Below are positions 24,101 through 37,395 of a stretch of DNA of 64,000 nt, piece after piece (positions within the stretch are counted from its first letter, which is position 1; every line of letters starts with the position of its first letter). The stretch is from Paragonimus westermani (lineage: Eukaryota; Platyhelminthes; Trematoda; Plagiorchiida; Troglotrematidae). The stretch spans positions 124,001 through 188,000 of the forward strand of contig QNGE01000769.1 of NCBI GenBank assembly GCA_008508345.1, read 5' to 3'. The position numbers were made by a program, and so were the translations under genes. Below the pieces are notes generated by a model, which made no database searches, was not told the DNA's origin, and was given only the letters and a program-made list of their open reading frames with translations.

Positions 24101-27100
24101 TGCGGAACAGTGCGGTTTGAGAATACTGCTAGACGACCCACTCTAGGTAGTGATCTGGCTCCGCTGAACTTATGATCTGGTGGGTTCGAAGGGACGATCT
24201 CATAGCTGTGGACAGTGACCGGAACGGGGAGTTGCACTCACAGTCGCCCGTGCCAGATCATAAAAGTGGATAAGAACCTCAGACATATGTGCTCCTCCCA
24301 CCGTTAATATTTGCTAAGATTTGTGAGAAGCGAGTGGCGTTTTACAACATGCCACACACGTGGACTTTTGAATGTATAAATGCCAGTCAGGTACGTGCAG
24401 CCTGAATTTGATTCAAGCCAGTTGAAAATCGTATTATCATGCTAAGACAATATGTTGTCTCAAAATTGAAGGCTACAACTTTTGCCTGTTCATGATGGAA
24501 TGGATTGGAGTGTTCTATATCTAGAGGAGAAACAGCAGCACATTTTGCGTTGGACGCGTAGACTGCTGCTTGTATCACACTAGCAAAGCAAGCTAAATGC
24601 CAGCAGATTCAGTGCACAAGTGAAAGTTTACGCCTGTGTACTAGCATTTGTGATGCAAGTTGAAGCTCCTTCTCGCTATCATTCATTGCATTGTACTATT
24701 ATTGTTACTCGGAAGGAGACCTTACGTAACCAGTTACGGTGAGTGGTTCGAATTCCACAAGCAGCATTTCGGCGTTTGATTTGCAATACTCGGTAAACTG
24801 AGATTTTCAAGCAACCTCCAAACTTAACACCTCTTTAAAAATTAGTAACACCGAGTGGTTCCCATCGGCGTTTCTGTGTGGGTACAACCCTATCAGCTTC
24901 TCCGTAATTTTGACTGTAACTTGAAAAATATTTGGTTGTTGCGTTTTTGACAAGCTTTTAAATCAAACGTTATGTTGTCCTTCTAAGCAATCTCTAAGCT
25001 ATCTTACGAAATCTGATATATTATATTCATTTTCGTTTTGTTGGTTTACACTGCCGGTCAGTTACACATCTGTAACTAACTGGCACTATCTTGGTTGTAC
25101 CTGTGCCTCCCATAGTCTCAATGTTAAACTAAACCCAATTACTCAACTCAAAGTTATATGGCCTCATGGATCACTCTGCTAATTACTGCTGAAATACAGT
25201 TTATTCAGGTAAGGTTACTTGTTATCACTGATTGGGCGTTAATTGCGTTTTGCGTACTTTAGTCATTTTACGTATAATGGAAAGTTGGCAATTTAGTTAG
25301 CTCAGCATAAGTTGTTGATTTCCTATTATCACCCTTATGGTGTTTCCAATAAGCACATTTAATTTTAAAACGGAAGCTTAATGCCTTCAGCTAATGGGTT
25401 TTGATTATATAGTAACAAAGTTAATGATAAACCGATCTATTTTCATAATGCAAACTTAGATTTTTTAAGTTTTATGCTTTTGAATCTTTACTTGTTCGAC
25501 TGTTAAAAATGGGAAAAAACATGGTGATGATGATGAGATACATGCATCACAGTCGCTTAACCTTCAACACCTAAATCAGCAATTGTAATGTTCGTCAGAT
25601 GTCCTTTGAATACAACACACTTCATTTACCGGCGTAAAACTTTGTGCAGTCATACTTTGAACTTAGGTAATTATTTAGAACTGCAAAATACAATTATAGT
25701 GTTCACACGTCTGCCATTCAAGCGGTAAGCAAACTACATACTGGTGACTACACAACGGACCTTAATTTTGACTAAAGGGTCTAGAAGTCCCATCGAGGTT
25801 AGTTTTGTCTCAGTTGATTAAGCCACTCGGTACGACAAACTTGCTAAAGTAAACGTCGATATCACCAATTACATCACTGGATCTCAATGAGTGGAAGAAC
25901 AAACCACGTCATCAGTATGAAAGAAGAGGAGGGGATAGAATCTATTTCTTGAAATAACTAAGTCTATGCTCAGCTAATCGCAGCAAGGTACATGTATCCT
26001 GTAAGCAGACAACAGCGTATTAAATGAGAGTTAAATGTCGCCGGTAAGAGAAAGATGACCTTGCTGCTTTTAACGTTACCCTTTATTCGATAACACTGCT
26101 TCACAGACAACTCAGTCAAACGATGACATCATTCGTGCCCTCGAACCCGATTAATCACTATTTATCCTACCATTCCCAAGCAGATGTCATATGGCTCACA
26201 AATACTTTCCGTTCTCAACTTAGTAAATATTTCTTTTATTCTTCTTTGTTTATTCATCAAATGGCTGTCTGAGACCTCTCGGTGTGCATCTGAAAAGTAT
26301 CTAATTTAAATCTATGGGAGGGAAGTCCACAGTCTAAACGAAATTACCAAATTTTCTTACCCAGATTAACAAGCTTAACGAATCCGATCTAAAAAGCAAT
26401 TCACAAAAGTGAAAATCGATAGTGGAGTAAAGAACGAAAAGCAAATTGGAAAAAGCTATGAAACTAATTGTTGACATTAACTGTGTTTCGTCTAACCCTT
26501 CGTTGTACGAGACGGTAAAATACGATATAACTTGAATGTTTGTTACAGAGGTGCAGTCAATGTATTTGCAAAGTCGACATGATTTGAGGGACATTTACAG
26601 GGTGAAAACGCTCATTACACCGGAAGGTGCGTTGAATGGTCACAAAGGAGGGGATTGGTGGATATTTCTTTAGGTTCAGAATGTTTAAATCGTAAAATTA
26701 AGAGTGAAAAGGTTAGAGTAGATTGAGTGGGAGAGAAACCTAACCGTAGTCAATCAAATCTATCACAAGACTACTTTGGCGTATGGCTATCAGCAGTTTA
26801 CTAACAGCAAAGATAGGAGATTCAGTGAACGTTCGTTCCACAACAGTGATTCTGACTATTAAACTGTTGCAAGGCCTGCCATAGTATCGTGAACTTGTGC
26901 GTTCGTTTGTTAAAGCACTTGTTGACGACGCTGAAGCAAAACCCACAGCGGACTGTTTCAGAGTGGACGGACCGGGATGAATAAAGCGTCTTCTTTAAAT
27001 TAGATGACACAGTTGAAAACGTAGATTTGACTAGTTACACATGCAGTGGTTGCGTGAACTAGGAAAAAGAACACTTCAAAAAGTTTGAGGAAAATGATGA

Positions 27101-30100
27101 AGTGTTTCATATGCTAAACATCGGTCATGTCTACTGTACGGTAATGCGTGCGATTTGAGTACCTTACCTGGATGAGGTATTGAATGTTGAATCAGAACTC
27201 TTCTATGGATCCTCGCTGAACTTGCTCAAGAAGAACTTTAAGTTTCTGCAGACAGAAACACAGAGTCTTGATGAAGGTGCACAACCGAACCAGGCACATT
27301 CAAAAAGCGATTTCAACGAATTCATCCAAGCAGCCTAATTGGTAACCGAAGGGTCGAAATCCGTTTCTTAGACATCAGTGCAAGGTTAGGAATCAGACTT
27401 AGATCGTTTTAGACAGTTTTGCCTAGATCACACTCATAATTAGTCGTACAGAATTTTTCGACTTCAAAAAGGCACCCAATGCAGACTGAATAACAGAGGT
27501 GAATTAGTCTGCGGTTTATGGTGATTTACAGTGGCCGTCATTTGACAACCTTCAGTATAAAGTGTTCAGGTGTCTCTGTCCCGCTTTCATCTATACAACT
27601 TTGAGTAGAAATGCCGAGTAGTAGCAGCTGACAGGTGATAAGTTGTGGATTTTGGGTGAAACTAAAATGAAGGACAAACGTCATAGGAAAGAAGCTGAAA
27701 GCCGCCTCATAGTTACGTACAAAAGGAATGTTTGCTGAAGCTTGACCACAAAACCCTCTCGTCAACGACGTTAGAATAAGAGACTCTTCAGCGGAAGTTG
27801 AACAGCGCTGGTAAATTATGATTTAGTTCCAAAAATGTGACTTAGATATCGATTAGCAAACGGTATTGAATGTCTGCATTATTGACACATGACAGAGAAG
27901 TCTTTGCAGATTTGACCAGTTTCAAGGCAGCTATTTAGTTGGCGGCAGCACATGTCCGCTATCAATTCGTGTGCGCAACACTGTACTAAAAATTGCGCAA
28001 TATGTAGGATACCTCAAATGTTTCGAGCTCATTGCCCAGGGGAAATAGGTTATACGCGAGCAGATTTGATGCCTTCATTTCAAAAATAATTTCACGGTTG
28101 GTTTTATATGCTAAAAATGGGGTTGGTACAGACGGAAGATAACTCATAAATGATTGCAATTTTGCATCCCTAAAAATGTTTCGGCCAACAACCGGTAGGA
28201 GAAAAGCAACACTCGAGTTTGCTTATTTCTATGGCTTCTCATAATGCATATACTTTCCACTGTCTGGATCCCAGCCCCCGCTATATCTTCATGAAGAAAC
28301 AGTTTTGGTCACTGTACCAGTGACCCAACAGTACCCAGGATTGGAATATCGTGTGCCAAAATTCGAGAAGCAGCGGTGACACTAAAATTTAGACGGATTT
28401 TGTGACAATAGATCTCCGCAATTTGCATTCGGGTAGGAACAATCCTACTACCAGAGCTCATGAAACAGTATCTTGTCACCCTTGAGCAAATCAACTTGTT
28501 GGGGTGTCTGGTTACGTTGTAAAAAGGTGAACAATCAATCAAGCCTTGAGAGGCTACTTGGTATGTAGTCATATAAGTTCACTCAAGAAGTATAGAATTA
28601 TAGTTCCGATGTGAACTTACATGACATGGAAAACTGTACAACACTATCACAAAGATCAAACCATCATTTATCAACAGGTTGATGAAATTTCTGTCAGAGG
28701 TGTAAGTCTTCGAACTGATTTAAGACCTTCTCATGTGCCATCAACTAGAAATATGAGGTTGGCGACAAACATACAAAAGACTGTTTCAAAGACTAACAGG
28801 ATAATTATGTTCAGAATTTAAAAGAACCAGTTAGTTATCAAAGGTTATAAGTCATTCAGCGTGACGCCTATCCAATCGTTAAGCGGGATCACAAATTTTA
28901 GTGGTCAAGGTCGCGATACGGCCAAAAGGTCAGTCACCTTGTAGTCTACCTAAGGTCGCAGTGGACAAAAGGTCTCTGTGCCCGTTAATTAAAAATGTGT
29001 GGTTTCCCGTAATTACAAGAAAGGTGTGGGTTTAAATAATACTGATACTCCAGAAACACAATAAAAGTGAAACCGCAAAAATAGGGAAAGTAGAAAAACA
29101 AAGGATTCATAAACTGTATTGTGGACAGCTTTCGAATTGAGATGGATTTACCAAGGAAGAATGACATCGGAATGAAAATCATCGGAATAAATTGCGTTCA
29201 ACGGCGAGGCATATACCTTAAGAACAGTAAACTGTTGAATAAACTAACGAATATGTTGTGTGTACGTAGTAAATGTGAATAGAATTTCGTTACGGTAACT
29301 GAAACAAAAAATCCATCACAGCTGATATTTGAAGTTGACTACTGTTCAGAATTTGGGATAGTATAATTAGCGGAAACATTATGATTGCTTTTATTCACGT
29401 TAACATTTTTACGAGTAGATTGCAATCGTCTTAGAATTCTTGATTTATTTTAGTCTCGATTTAGTACGGTTTACCAATACCATAATTATGATTTTGGTTG
29501 TCGGCAGCACGTAGACTACTCGGCTAATAGTGGTAATTTTTATACAACTGAACCTGCCAGCTTCAGTGGACTGTTCACGCGCGTGCATTCCAACATACAA
29601 TACCGGTTTTGAGCTGTATATGAGACCGTCATCTTGTGGAGGTGATGCGGTCGTAAATGAAATATCAGACAGGCGAAAGGTTCGGGGTGGGTTTGAGCCC
29701 GTAAACGCAACGCGCTTGTAGATCCAACCATCAACAACTGCGTGACCTAAAAACCTTTGAGATAAAACAACGGAAGGCAGACTGAATCTGAAGAACTGGG
29801 GTTTTCAGAAAAATAAACATTTGATTTACTCAAAAGTTTAACGGCGTTTCCCTGGTTTGAAAATGAATGATATTTTCATATTACGTGTACCTGGTTACGC
29901 ATATGATTACATTTGGTTACCTGACCGAAATGGATGCTCGTTTGTTTCCTAGAAAATCCTGATAGGTTTAGTTTGAATCTGTCACCAGTAAACGTCGAGA
30001 TAGAAGAGTTATTTTGGCACTGTTTATATTTTTTATATAGAGACCGCTATCTACCACCGAATATTTAACAACACCGTCACACAGGCAACCAACTAACAGA

Positions 30101-32850
30101 AAGGTAAATAATAACAGTTATGCATATCGTGTTACCGTTCTCGTTTTTGCTGGAGTTGGACATGACTGTTGCTTGAATATATTACAATTAATCGCTTACC
30201 CGGATTCTGATCTATGAAACTGCTGATGATCTTTTCTCTTTCGCTTTGCGTAGACTGACAGTTAAGCCGTAACTTCCTGTGGTGCAAACTAGGTTGGGTG
30301 TCACAGTAGCCAACGAACCAGTGAACCGTTTTTGTCTTCGAATTATCATAAGAGAGTGTGAGTTCTGTACGATGGACTTTTGAGTGAGGGTTCTGGAGCC
30401 TTATTTTCTTCTCCGACCACATGGGGTATGACCAGTACACATTGAAAGTGTACTTGCGGATGCTAATCAATTAAACTATAAAGTTCAACCTGTCAAAAAA
30501 CAGCTATCGTTTACCAACTTCAAAATTTCCTCGCAAAGCTCAGACGCAAATGTTTATAAGTCAATGTGATCCATTTGCCGACTCAGTTTTGCACTTAGAT
30601 GAAATAAATATTTAAGTCTTCTGCCGACACAGAGTAGGCTTTATCTCCATAACATACGTACATAAAAATATCCACTTGAATTCAACCGACGCCACATTCA
30701 AAACTTCTGCTGAATGTAACGCAGTAACAGTCGGTCAAAATTAATAGAAGCTAAAACAAGTAACTTGCTTTCGTTATGTGATATATGTGGTTACAAAAAG
30801 TTCCGTTACATTGAACAGTATGTTTTTGCACGCCTTCCAAGTAACTCGTGCTTTCTTTGCTGTGTAATTTTACCAGAAATTTCCGTAGTATAGGCTTTTG
30901 TGACACTTGACTGTTTTGCTGGGCTTGATAACATGCGCTCTTTCTACTTAGAGACCACAATCTGCCGGCGAATTCACAACGCGGTCACACAGGGATTCAA
31001 TTGGCAAACAGGTAACACCTGACAACCCACCACTAAGTACCTTCTGTTTAACGTTTCTGGTTAGCCTTTGAAACCTCTCATTCTCGGATATTTCTAGATT
31101 TCCTATCGCAATCAGCTTTTGTTAGTTATTAGAATTGTCTACTACTTCAGCTACTTCCCTTGAATTAATAACTGTGTGACAGAAGGGAATCGATTTCTTT
31201 TCAAAAGTCTGCTCATTTTATGTAACAGCATTGCACCCTAAACGCTCATAATCCTGTTCATTGTGTTCGATTTAAGTCAAACCGGTTCTAAATGCAACAG
31301 ACCGCTGATAAAACAGTCTCGGTTTTGAAGCGATATTTTTTAGTGTTCTATTTTTTACTTGCCAAAAGTTAGTTCCACGTCTGACCCAGATTATCGCAAA
31401 ACAATTAATCAGTCTTTATAATTTTCGTAATCTAAACTCGAGGCTTTTACACCCTTCTGTCAAATGCTGTTAAAGAATGTTGTAAGTCTTCATCAAAGTC
31501 CAAAGTTGTCTACTTCACCACACTGTCCCAATAGATGAACACAAAACTGTGTACCACCATGAACCCGACGAAATTTTGATAACGATTCTGTCAGTATCCT
31601 AAGAGTTTGAGAAATGTTTGGTCCTTTCATCCAACATTTTCATCTGTGAGGTTTCAACGCAAGACATAAAACAGAAATACGGAAGGCAGCATGAAAAGTA
31701 CAGTGTGCGAACTTGATAACATTTGGCGATTATGACTAGCACAGTGCTGCTTTTGCACAAATCAAGTGTGCAATCTTCATTCAAGTCTACCTTGTGCGCG
31801 AATCAGTCGCATGTCTGAGAAACTGAATTAAAGTCCCTTATCAAGACACTGCGTAGTATTTGGCAAAGGCACATTAACTCGGTGAAAAACCAGTCTGGCT
31901 GAATGCCTTCATTATTTCCTAAATGAATTAACTGTTAACCCAATGATAGGTTAGGGCAGTTACGAACACTACCCGACAGCCACTAGAAATCCTGGCCAAC
32001 GGCGTTCGGAATGGCTTCATAGAAGTGGTTTGCTACGGTTGATCACGAGATACTTATTACACTGCACATCCGATCTGACGGATTCGGTAGGGAAGTGTTG
32101 GATATAAGTTTCATTGAATGGTCAGAACCCATCAGTATTAAACATATTTTGTCGGACTCGAAACTGAACTCTGACGTGTTTGAATCAGTCACCTCTGTTG
32201 GTCTGTACAAAACATGTATCACCCTCAAAGTGTTTATCCAAGAGAATTCAGTTTGCTCACACAAAATTCAACTGTGGATGATGTTTTGCAAAACCGAACG
32301 CCACTCAGAGTTAATCACAGCTTTTACATCAAAGTAAACCTCTCAACATTTTTCAAAACAGAAATCTTACACCCAATTTCGCCTCCAATTGAAGTCCGTC
32401 AGCGGTGCACCCATTCGTCACTGCCGATTTCGAAGTTCACTTCAAGTTCTCCTAGAGTCAGCGTGCTAACTGCCACACCATAACATTCGCACTATGCATG
32501 GGTGATTTGCTACATTTAGGCACTCAGCCATGTTCGATTCGGACTCCGATTTACTGAATACCTCAATTAGTGACCACAAAAATTTACTCCGCGTTGTAAG
32601 TCCATCAACTTCACTGAGCGAACTGGAAAAAATTATACATTTGCGAGTTTGGGTGTACTAACCATTCGCAATCCAGCTGATTTCAAAGCCTCTAATTTGC
32701 TAAATTTTAGGTTCATCAGAACACGATAAGCTTCTCTAAACAAAGCTGGCTAATTGCCAGACCGTAGCACGTCCGCAACAATGTTCGCTGAATTAGATAC
32801 GGAGTGCTTCCATCGGACGTGTACACACTGTTGAGAAGTCGCTACCCTTC
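15100..32850. other. Long stretch without supportable genes
   Basis: No frame exceeds about 112 codons, and none shows recognisable motifs or clear paired splice sites. Frames checked include 15721-15954 (+), 16766-17044 (+), 17644-17940 (-), 19649-19972 (-), 30132-30470 (-) and 32095-32483 (+). The region may be intergenic or may hold introns of genes whose small exons cannot be recognised by eye. Confidence 0.4.
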
Positions 32851-33220
32851 GGGACGAACTCAAGAGCAGAACTTGTGGTACAGAGCAAACCTCAGTTTGC
32901 TGAGTTTTTATTAGTTACTTTATAGACAAGACGCATCAGTAAAATGAGGAATTTCAATTGGTGCCGAAGCCTTGGCTTTCTTTCTAGTAGGCTCGACTCT
33001 GATTATAGCTCGTTGGCTTTAACGTGTGACGCAGTTAAACAACTTGTTTTACTTCGGCGCTCATTATAATCGGATCGGATGCTATGGCAACGTGCTATGC
33101 TGATTGGTCACCGCGCCGACAAGTTAGTCTGGTCGCGCTCTTGACAGTGATTGGCCGTAGCCTTCTGCGATTCGTCACCTGACTTCGTGTCGACGCGTTT
33201 ATCTGATCCAATCCCTTTAG
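32850..33220 (+). repeat. Dispersed repeat R1, copy 1
   Basis: This segment matches 53481-53815 in the same orientation over nearly its whole length. Shared blocks include TATAGACAAGACGCATCAGT, GGCTCGACTC, TGGCCGTAGCCTTCTGCGA and a closing GATCCAATCC or similar. Copy 1 is longer, having an extra block around 33036-33080. It contains several ATTGG (inverted CCAAT) motifs, for example near 32958, 33102 and 33152, which gives it a promoter-like look. No coding frame is shared. It could be an LTR, a LINE 5' region or a non-autonomous element. Confidence 0.75.
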
Positions 33221-33499
33221 GTAAATCTATCAAGAGAAAAAAGCAAATGAAATAGTCTTTCTGTGGAATTCAGTATTTGGTTTGTTTGCAGAATGAGAGG
33301 CTTACAGAATGGTGTCAGCAGTTCCTTGCTGTATAACTCCAAAATCCGGTGAAACGTAGAAATGTAATGAACACTCTTCGATTGGTCAAGGCTTTGGACC
33401 CAAAGGCTGCCTTGAATCTGCTTGTCCTTGACGTCCAGCAGATTAATCTTCTTCTCAAGGAGGTTTAGGGAAAATACTTAAATCTCATGAGATCTCTGT

Positions 33500-33900
33500 A
33501 TATTCAACATGAGGAGTGGTAAACTAATGTCTCTGATGGTTGGGAATAGTGGTGGCGTTGTTTGTAGCTCGGGTTGATGGTTTTGGTATTGATATGTTCG
33601 CCGACCTTGGCATTTAGGTTGCAAACGTTTCATCACCAAGCGAGGTGACATCATCAGTGCGTGAGTGTTCGGCGTATAATTTTGAATTTGGCGTTCGTCA
33701 CTTCATCGTCTACCAGGGTTGGTTGATCCCTCATTCCTGTTCATTTTTGTCATGCGAAACATTCCGGACATTGTACCCGAGTAGACCACTGATGTTAGTG
33801 TTGAGTTTTTTCTGGCGCCATACTGACCGAGGTGGATGAACCTATCTTCCGTAATCCCCCTATCGAAGAAATGTAGACCATTCTGTACAAGGTGGTTGTC
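33500..33900. repeat. Probable repeat-derived segment before LINE fragment
   Basis: The sequence around 33600-33660 (GTTTCATCACCAAGCGAGG, then TGACATCATCAGTGCG) is of a kind I recall from dispersed flatworm repeats lying next to LINE ends. No complete domain is visible and no second copy was found in the window, so the assignment is tentative. Confidence 0.3.
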
Positions 33901-33989
33901 CGAGTTGGTTTGTAAGCAGGGCGCTTCGCACCTTCAATGTTCAAGATGGTGATTCGAGTTTGGAACATTTCTGCCCTTATTTTCTTTAT

Positions 33990-34440
33990 TGTAAACCATT
34001 GGGTTTCGTTAGGGAGAAGGATATATAATGTTTACGCGCGTTTTATTTTGCTTCGTGGCTCAGAAACCTGGCCCGTTCTTCCGGTCAGCTCATATCACGT
34101 AGGATGGTCACGTGAGCAACGTAGCCGTTCGCCGGTGGGTAATTCGGGACGTTTAAGATGAACGACGAATTAATCAATCAGCCAGGTTGCACAGTTTGCG
34201 GTGGTTGGGTCACGTGCTCAACAGACGGGGCACTGTTTACTGAGGCTTTCAGAAGTTGTTTAAAAGTGTATGGCAGTCAAGCAACGACATCCTGATTGTT
34301 CCATAAGGTAACATAAGTAGAATTCGCCTGCCTGGCTGGTATCCTCGGGATCACTCAGATCGGTGGTTAGAAACGCTCTTTCAAGTGGAAATGTGCCGCA
34401 GTCGACGGTGTACCCACAGTTACATCGATTCTAGTTATTT
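33990..34440 (+). pseudogene. LINE polyprotein C-terminal fragment (second LINE type)
   Basis: A decayed 3' end of a LINE polyprotein. Pieces spread over all plus frames match the post-RT region of flatworm LINEs: VSLGRRIYNVYARFILLRGS followed by ETWPV (related elements have GRVYNxxVRSVLLYGSETWPL), then HVSNVAVRRWVIRDV near 34107-34155, then LHSLRWLGHVLNRR near 34195-34230, and finally YPRDHSDRWLETLFQVEMC near 34340-34395. The order is that of an intact element, but frame changes and stops occur between pieces. It differs in type from the left-edge LINE, whose equivalent region reads ILLYGSERWTLYQRN in the 55.6-kb copy. Confidence 0.75.
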
Positions 34441-36324
34441 CTTTTAGTGTTCTTTTATCAATGTTTCACATTTTTAGAAAGTGTCTATTCTGTTAGTTCG
34501 TTCACTGTCGCCGCTGAAGTGAGCGATGTTATGAGACAGCAGATTCCGGTCTGGATCAAGGCCGTTGTCACTGAATTAACATATTAATCATATAATTAGA
34601 TTCACCCGTTTGGTGTGGGCACAAACACTTCAAGAATGCAGGCTATAAAACGAACAGTCATCCTGATTACGGCATCCATGCCAAAGAAAAGATGCCATTT
34701 GAAGTTCTTCTTCGTAATATGCCGATCAACATAGTTTTGTTATGTCGCTCTATAGCAAACCTACTTTGCTCCGAATGAATCGGCACATTTCAGGGCTACG
34801 GCGCCAACAGTTTGACTCACTTAATCCAGCTGACATAGCACGGTTATCAGCTAAAGTTCCAAACAGTCAGTGATTTGAATAATCCGTACTTGAGGTAGAG
34901 TTCGTTATGTTTTCATTTTATTTGTGCCGGAAGAAGAATCTTAAATTTCAGAGTGGAAATCTCATCAACGTGAGACAAAGCTATGTACAACAAGAGTTCG
35001 AACTACCGTATCTTTAAAGGGCTGCTGTTCTCCTGTGCAAAGGATGTGAAAGTATGAGTTTTTCACACTTCTTGGAATGACAAACTTTGCATACACACTG
35101 CAGCACCCACATAAAAAATTCCAAGATTTCCACTGCATGACAACTTCTCACCTTGTCAACTTTCTTTGTCTCTAAAGCTAAAGATGAGTGTCAAGTTATT
35201 TACGCCCATTAAACAGGTAGAAATGCTCATATAGCCAGTTAAAGGAACACAGTCCGACGTGTAGGCTCAACAAGAGATTGAAAGCAGTCAGTAACCTCAT
35301 TGCCTGACATTTTCCAATATGTAACGCTCACGTCAATGCACAGTCAAAACACGTCTAGTCTGTTACATAAAGATCCAAAAATCGTATAGAATTGCGGAGG
35401 CGATGATATTCTAAACGTATCGATATTTTTAGGTGTGCATAGCGATTTGTGTGACATCATTCAATGTGGTAGCAAACTTGGCAAGATATCAATTGTACTT
35501 GAGTTTTGATTTCAATCCAGTGCACGCCTTTTCGCCTTTCTGATTGATTTAAGTTATCTGCCTATTGTTTTGTCAGACAAATGCATCCATGTGTTTGTAA
35601 ATGTTGCATTTAATGCATCATGTAGTCCGTTTTAACTTTGTCTTAATCACCGCAGAAAACTGAGAAGGGAGTTCGTGATTCAAAAATGTTAAAATTGTAT
35701 TGTTACTATTCACAGGCATGTGAGTGAACTATTTTCTTTGACCTATATTGCCTATCAAATTATTCTGAAACAATTTTTGGGAAGGCAAAAAGAATAATCC
35801 AGGTGATGAGTTCATGCCAGTCGAGTTATTTGCTGTTGAAAACAAAAAATGATATACCGTTTGTCATACTTTCTAAAACATAACCATTTTCTGTTTTTTC
35901 CTCCTATTTCTGGATTTTCAAAATTGCATTTTGAATTAACAACTTTGGTACAATGCAATGAAAAAAGGAAGAGCGAAATAGTGAGTCTTACCAATGTTTT
36001 GTGAGAAAATGCTATCCCTCGAATTCTGACTACAATACCTGAAATAGTCAATTGGGTCATTATAGAGTACTATATATGAGTATGTGTACATATATATATG
36101 TTGCGCTGGGATTTTTCTTTAACTGAGCTCTAAATTTTGTCCCAACGAATTAAGGCATTGAACTGTCTTCCCAACTTCAATTTAGCGACTTTTACTTGAA
36201 AATACAGGCTACTGAAGGTTTTTGGGGATAAGTGGCGGGGGGGGTACTATTACTCTCCTTCAAGAATAAATCGTGACCGTAGTTTTGGTACCTCGACAAT
36301 TCCTGAGTAGTGTGTATCCTTCCC

Positions 36325-36395
36325 CATTCTTGGGATTTGAACCCCGCCTAGCGTTCGCACAAGATGGTCGTATTAATCACAACACCAGTAAGTAA
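36325..36395 (-). repeat. tRNA-like relic (SINE head or tRNA pseudogene)
   Basis: On the minus strand a D-arm-like block TGGTGTTGTGATTAATAC (compare TGGTGTAGTGGTTAATAC) is followed about 30 bases later by GGGGTTCAAATCCC, which contains an RNA polymerase III B-box (GGTTCAAATCC). The spacing suits an internal pol III promoter. I could not fold a full cloverleaf with a sound anticodon stem, so a tRNA-derived SINE is likelier than a functional gene. Confidence 0.42.
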
Positions 36396-37312
36396 ACATA
36401 AGGCATGAAGTATCGTAACGCCCAGTCACATTATTTTTTGCGTAGCGCGCAAGTTGTTCAAGAACCTCCAGAGGAGAAACACTAAAGTTGTCCCGTTGGA
36501 TCAAATCAATATTCTCACTATTCGGGCTCTCCAATCAGTTTGAAGTCAAAATCCTCGAACTGATTGAACTATCCACTACATACTGAAAGCAGTGGAAAAC
36601 TAATCAAACAAAAAGTAGACGTATAAATATTTTGCTTTCAGCACGTATTCTTATAAATGTATGGCCCAGAGAAGGCTGCTACATATTTTTTTCAAATAGT
36701 TACACATAACCTGGTAATATTAGTGCATACGAGTCGTTCTTCAAGGAAAAAAGAGAAAAAGGTTTGATCTAATACAACAGCTTTCTTCGAATTGTATAAC
36801 AATTAAGATATGACTGGTGGTACTGACACAATGGTTACTGCTATTGTGGGTGTCAGTTTTTTATCTCTACCGATTAAGGTTGATCAAATGCAAATATCAG
36901 ATGCATCATATAGAATTAGTGCATGTAAACCCAACCTACATACATATAGACTAATTAGGTTGGCCATAAACAATATAGGACACAGAATTAGTAACGTCAA
37001 ACACAGCAAAAGCTGCAAAATATAGTCAAGAAAGCACTGTCAAACAGTTTTTACTTTTTCAAGTAGTCGAATTCACTGTCATTTAGAGAACAGCCAAAGT
37101 TATGTTGTTGTGTCAGAACAAGCTTTAGAATGGATGTATTCCACATACGTACAGGTTAACCAGGCTGTCTAATGTTCGGTATTTAGATAACTCAAGTTAG
37201 TGCATCTAGCAATGGGGTTTGAGAACGATCGAAACATGAGAAAATTCATGGTGTTCCATAGCAAATCTGAAATCAAACCACGCAGATAATAAGGGGATGA
37301 ATCAATCATCGT

Positions 37313-37395
37313 GATATTTTGCATGTGAGCGCACCGAGGCATCTAGCCAATCGATCAATGGTTAAGATATTTTGCATGTAAGTGTAGCGAGGCAT
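37313..37395. repeat. Imperfect tandem duplication, period 53
   Basis: GATATTTTGCATGT at 37313 recurs at 37366. In both cases a purine-rich stretch and then CGAGGCAT follow, giving about 30 bases of near-identity per copy. This is a small local duplication without visible coding or regulatory meaning. Confidence 0.7.

Noticed and set aside
24740..24770. GGTTCGAATTCC, resembling a tRNA T-arm or B-box
   Set aside because: No matching D-arm, A-box or acceptor stem upstream; the stem would leave an eight-base loop.
29600..29715. GGGTTTGAGCCC, a possible B-box of another tRNA-like element
   Set aside because: No convincing A-box or anticodon stem at the right distance; too weak to list as a feature.
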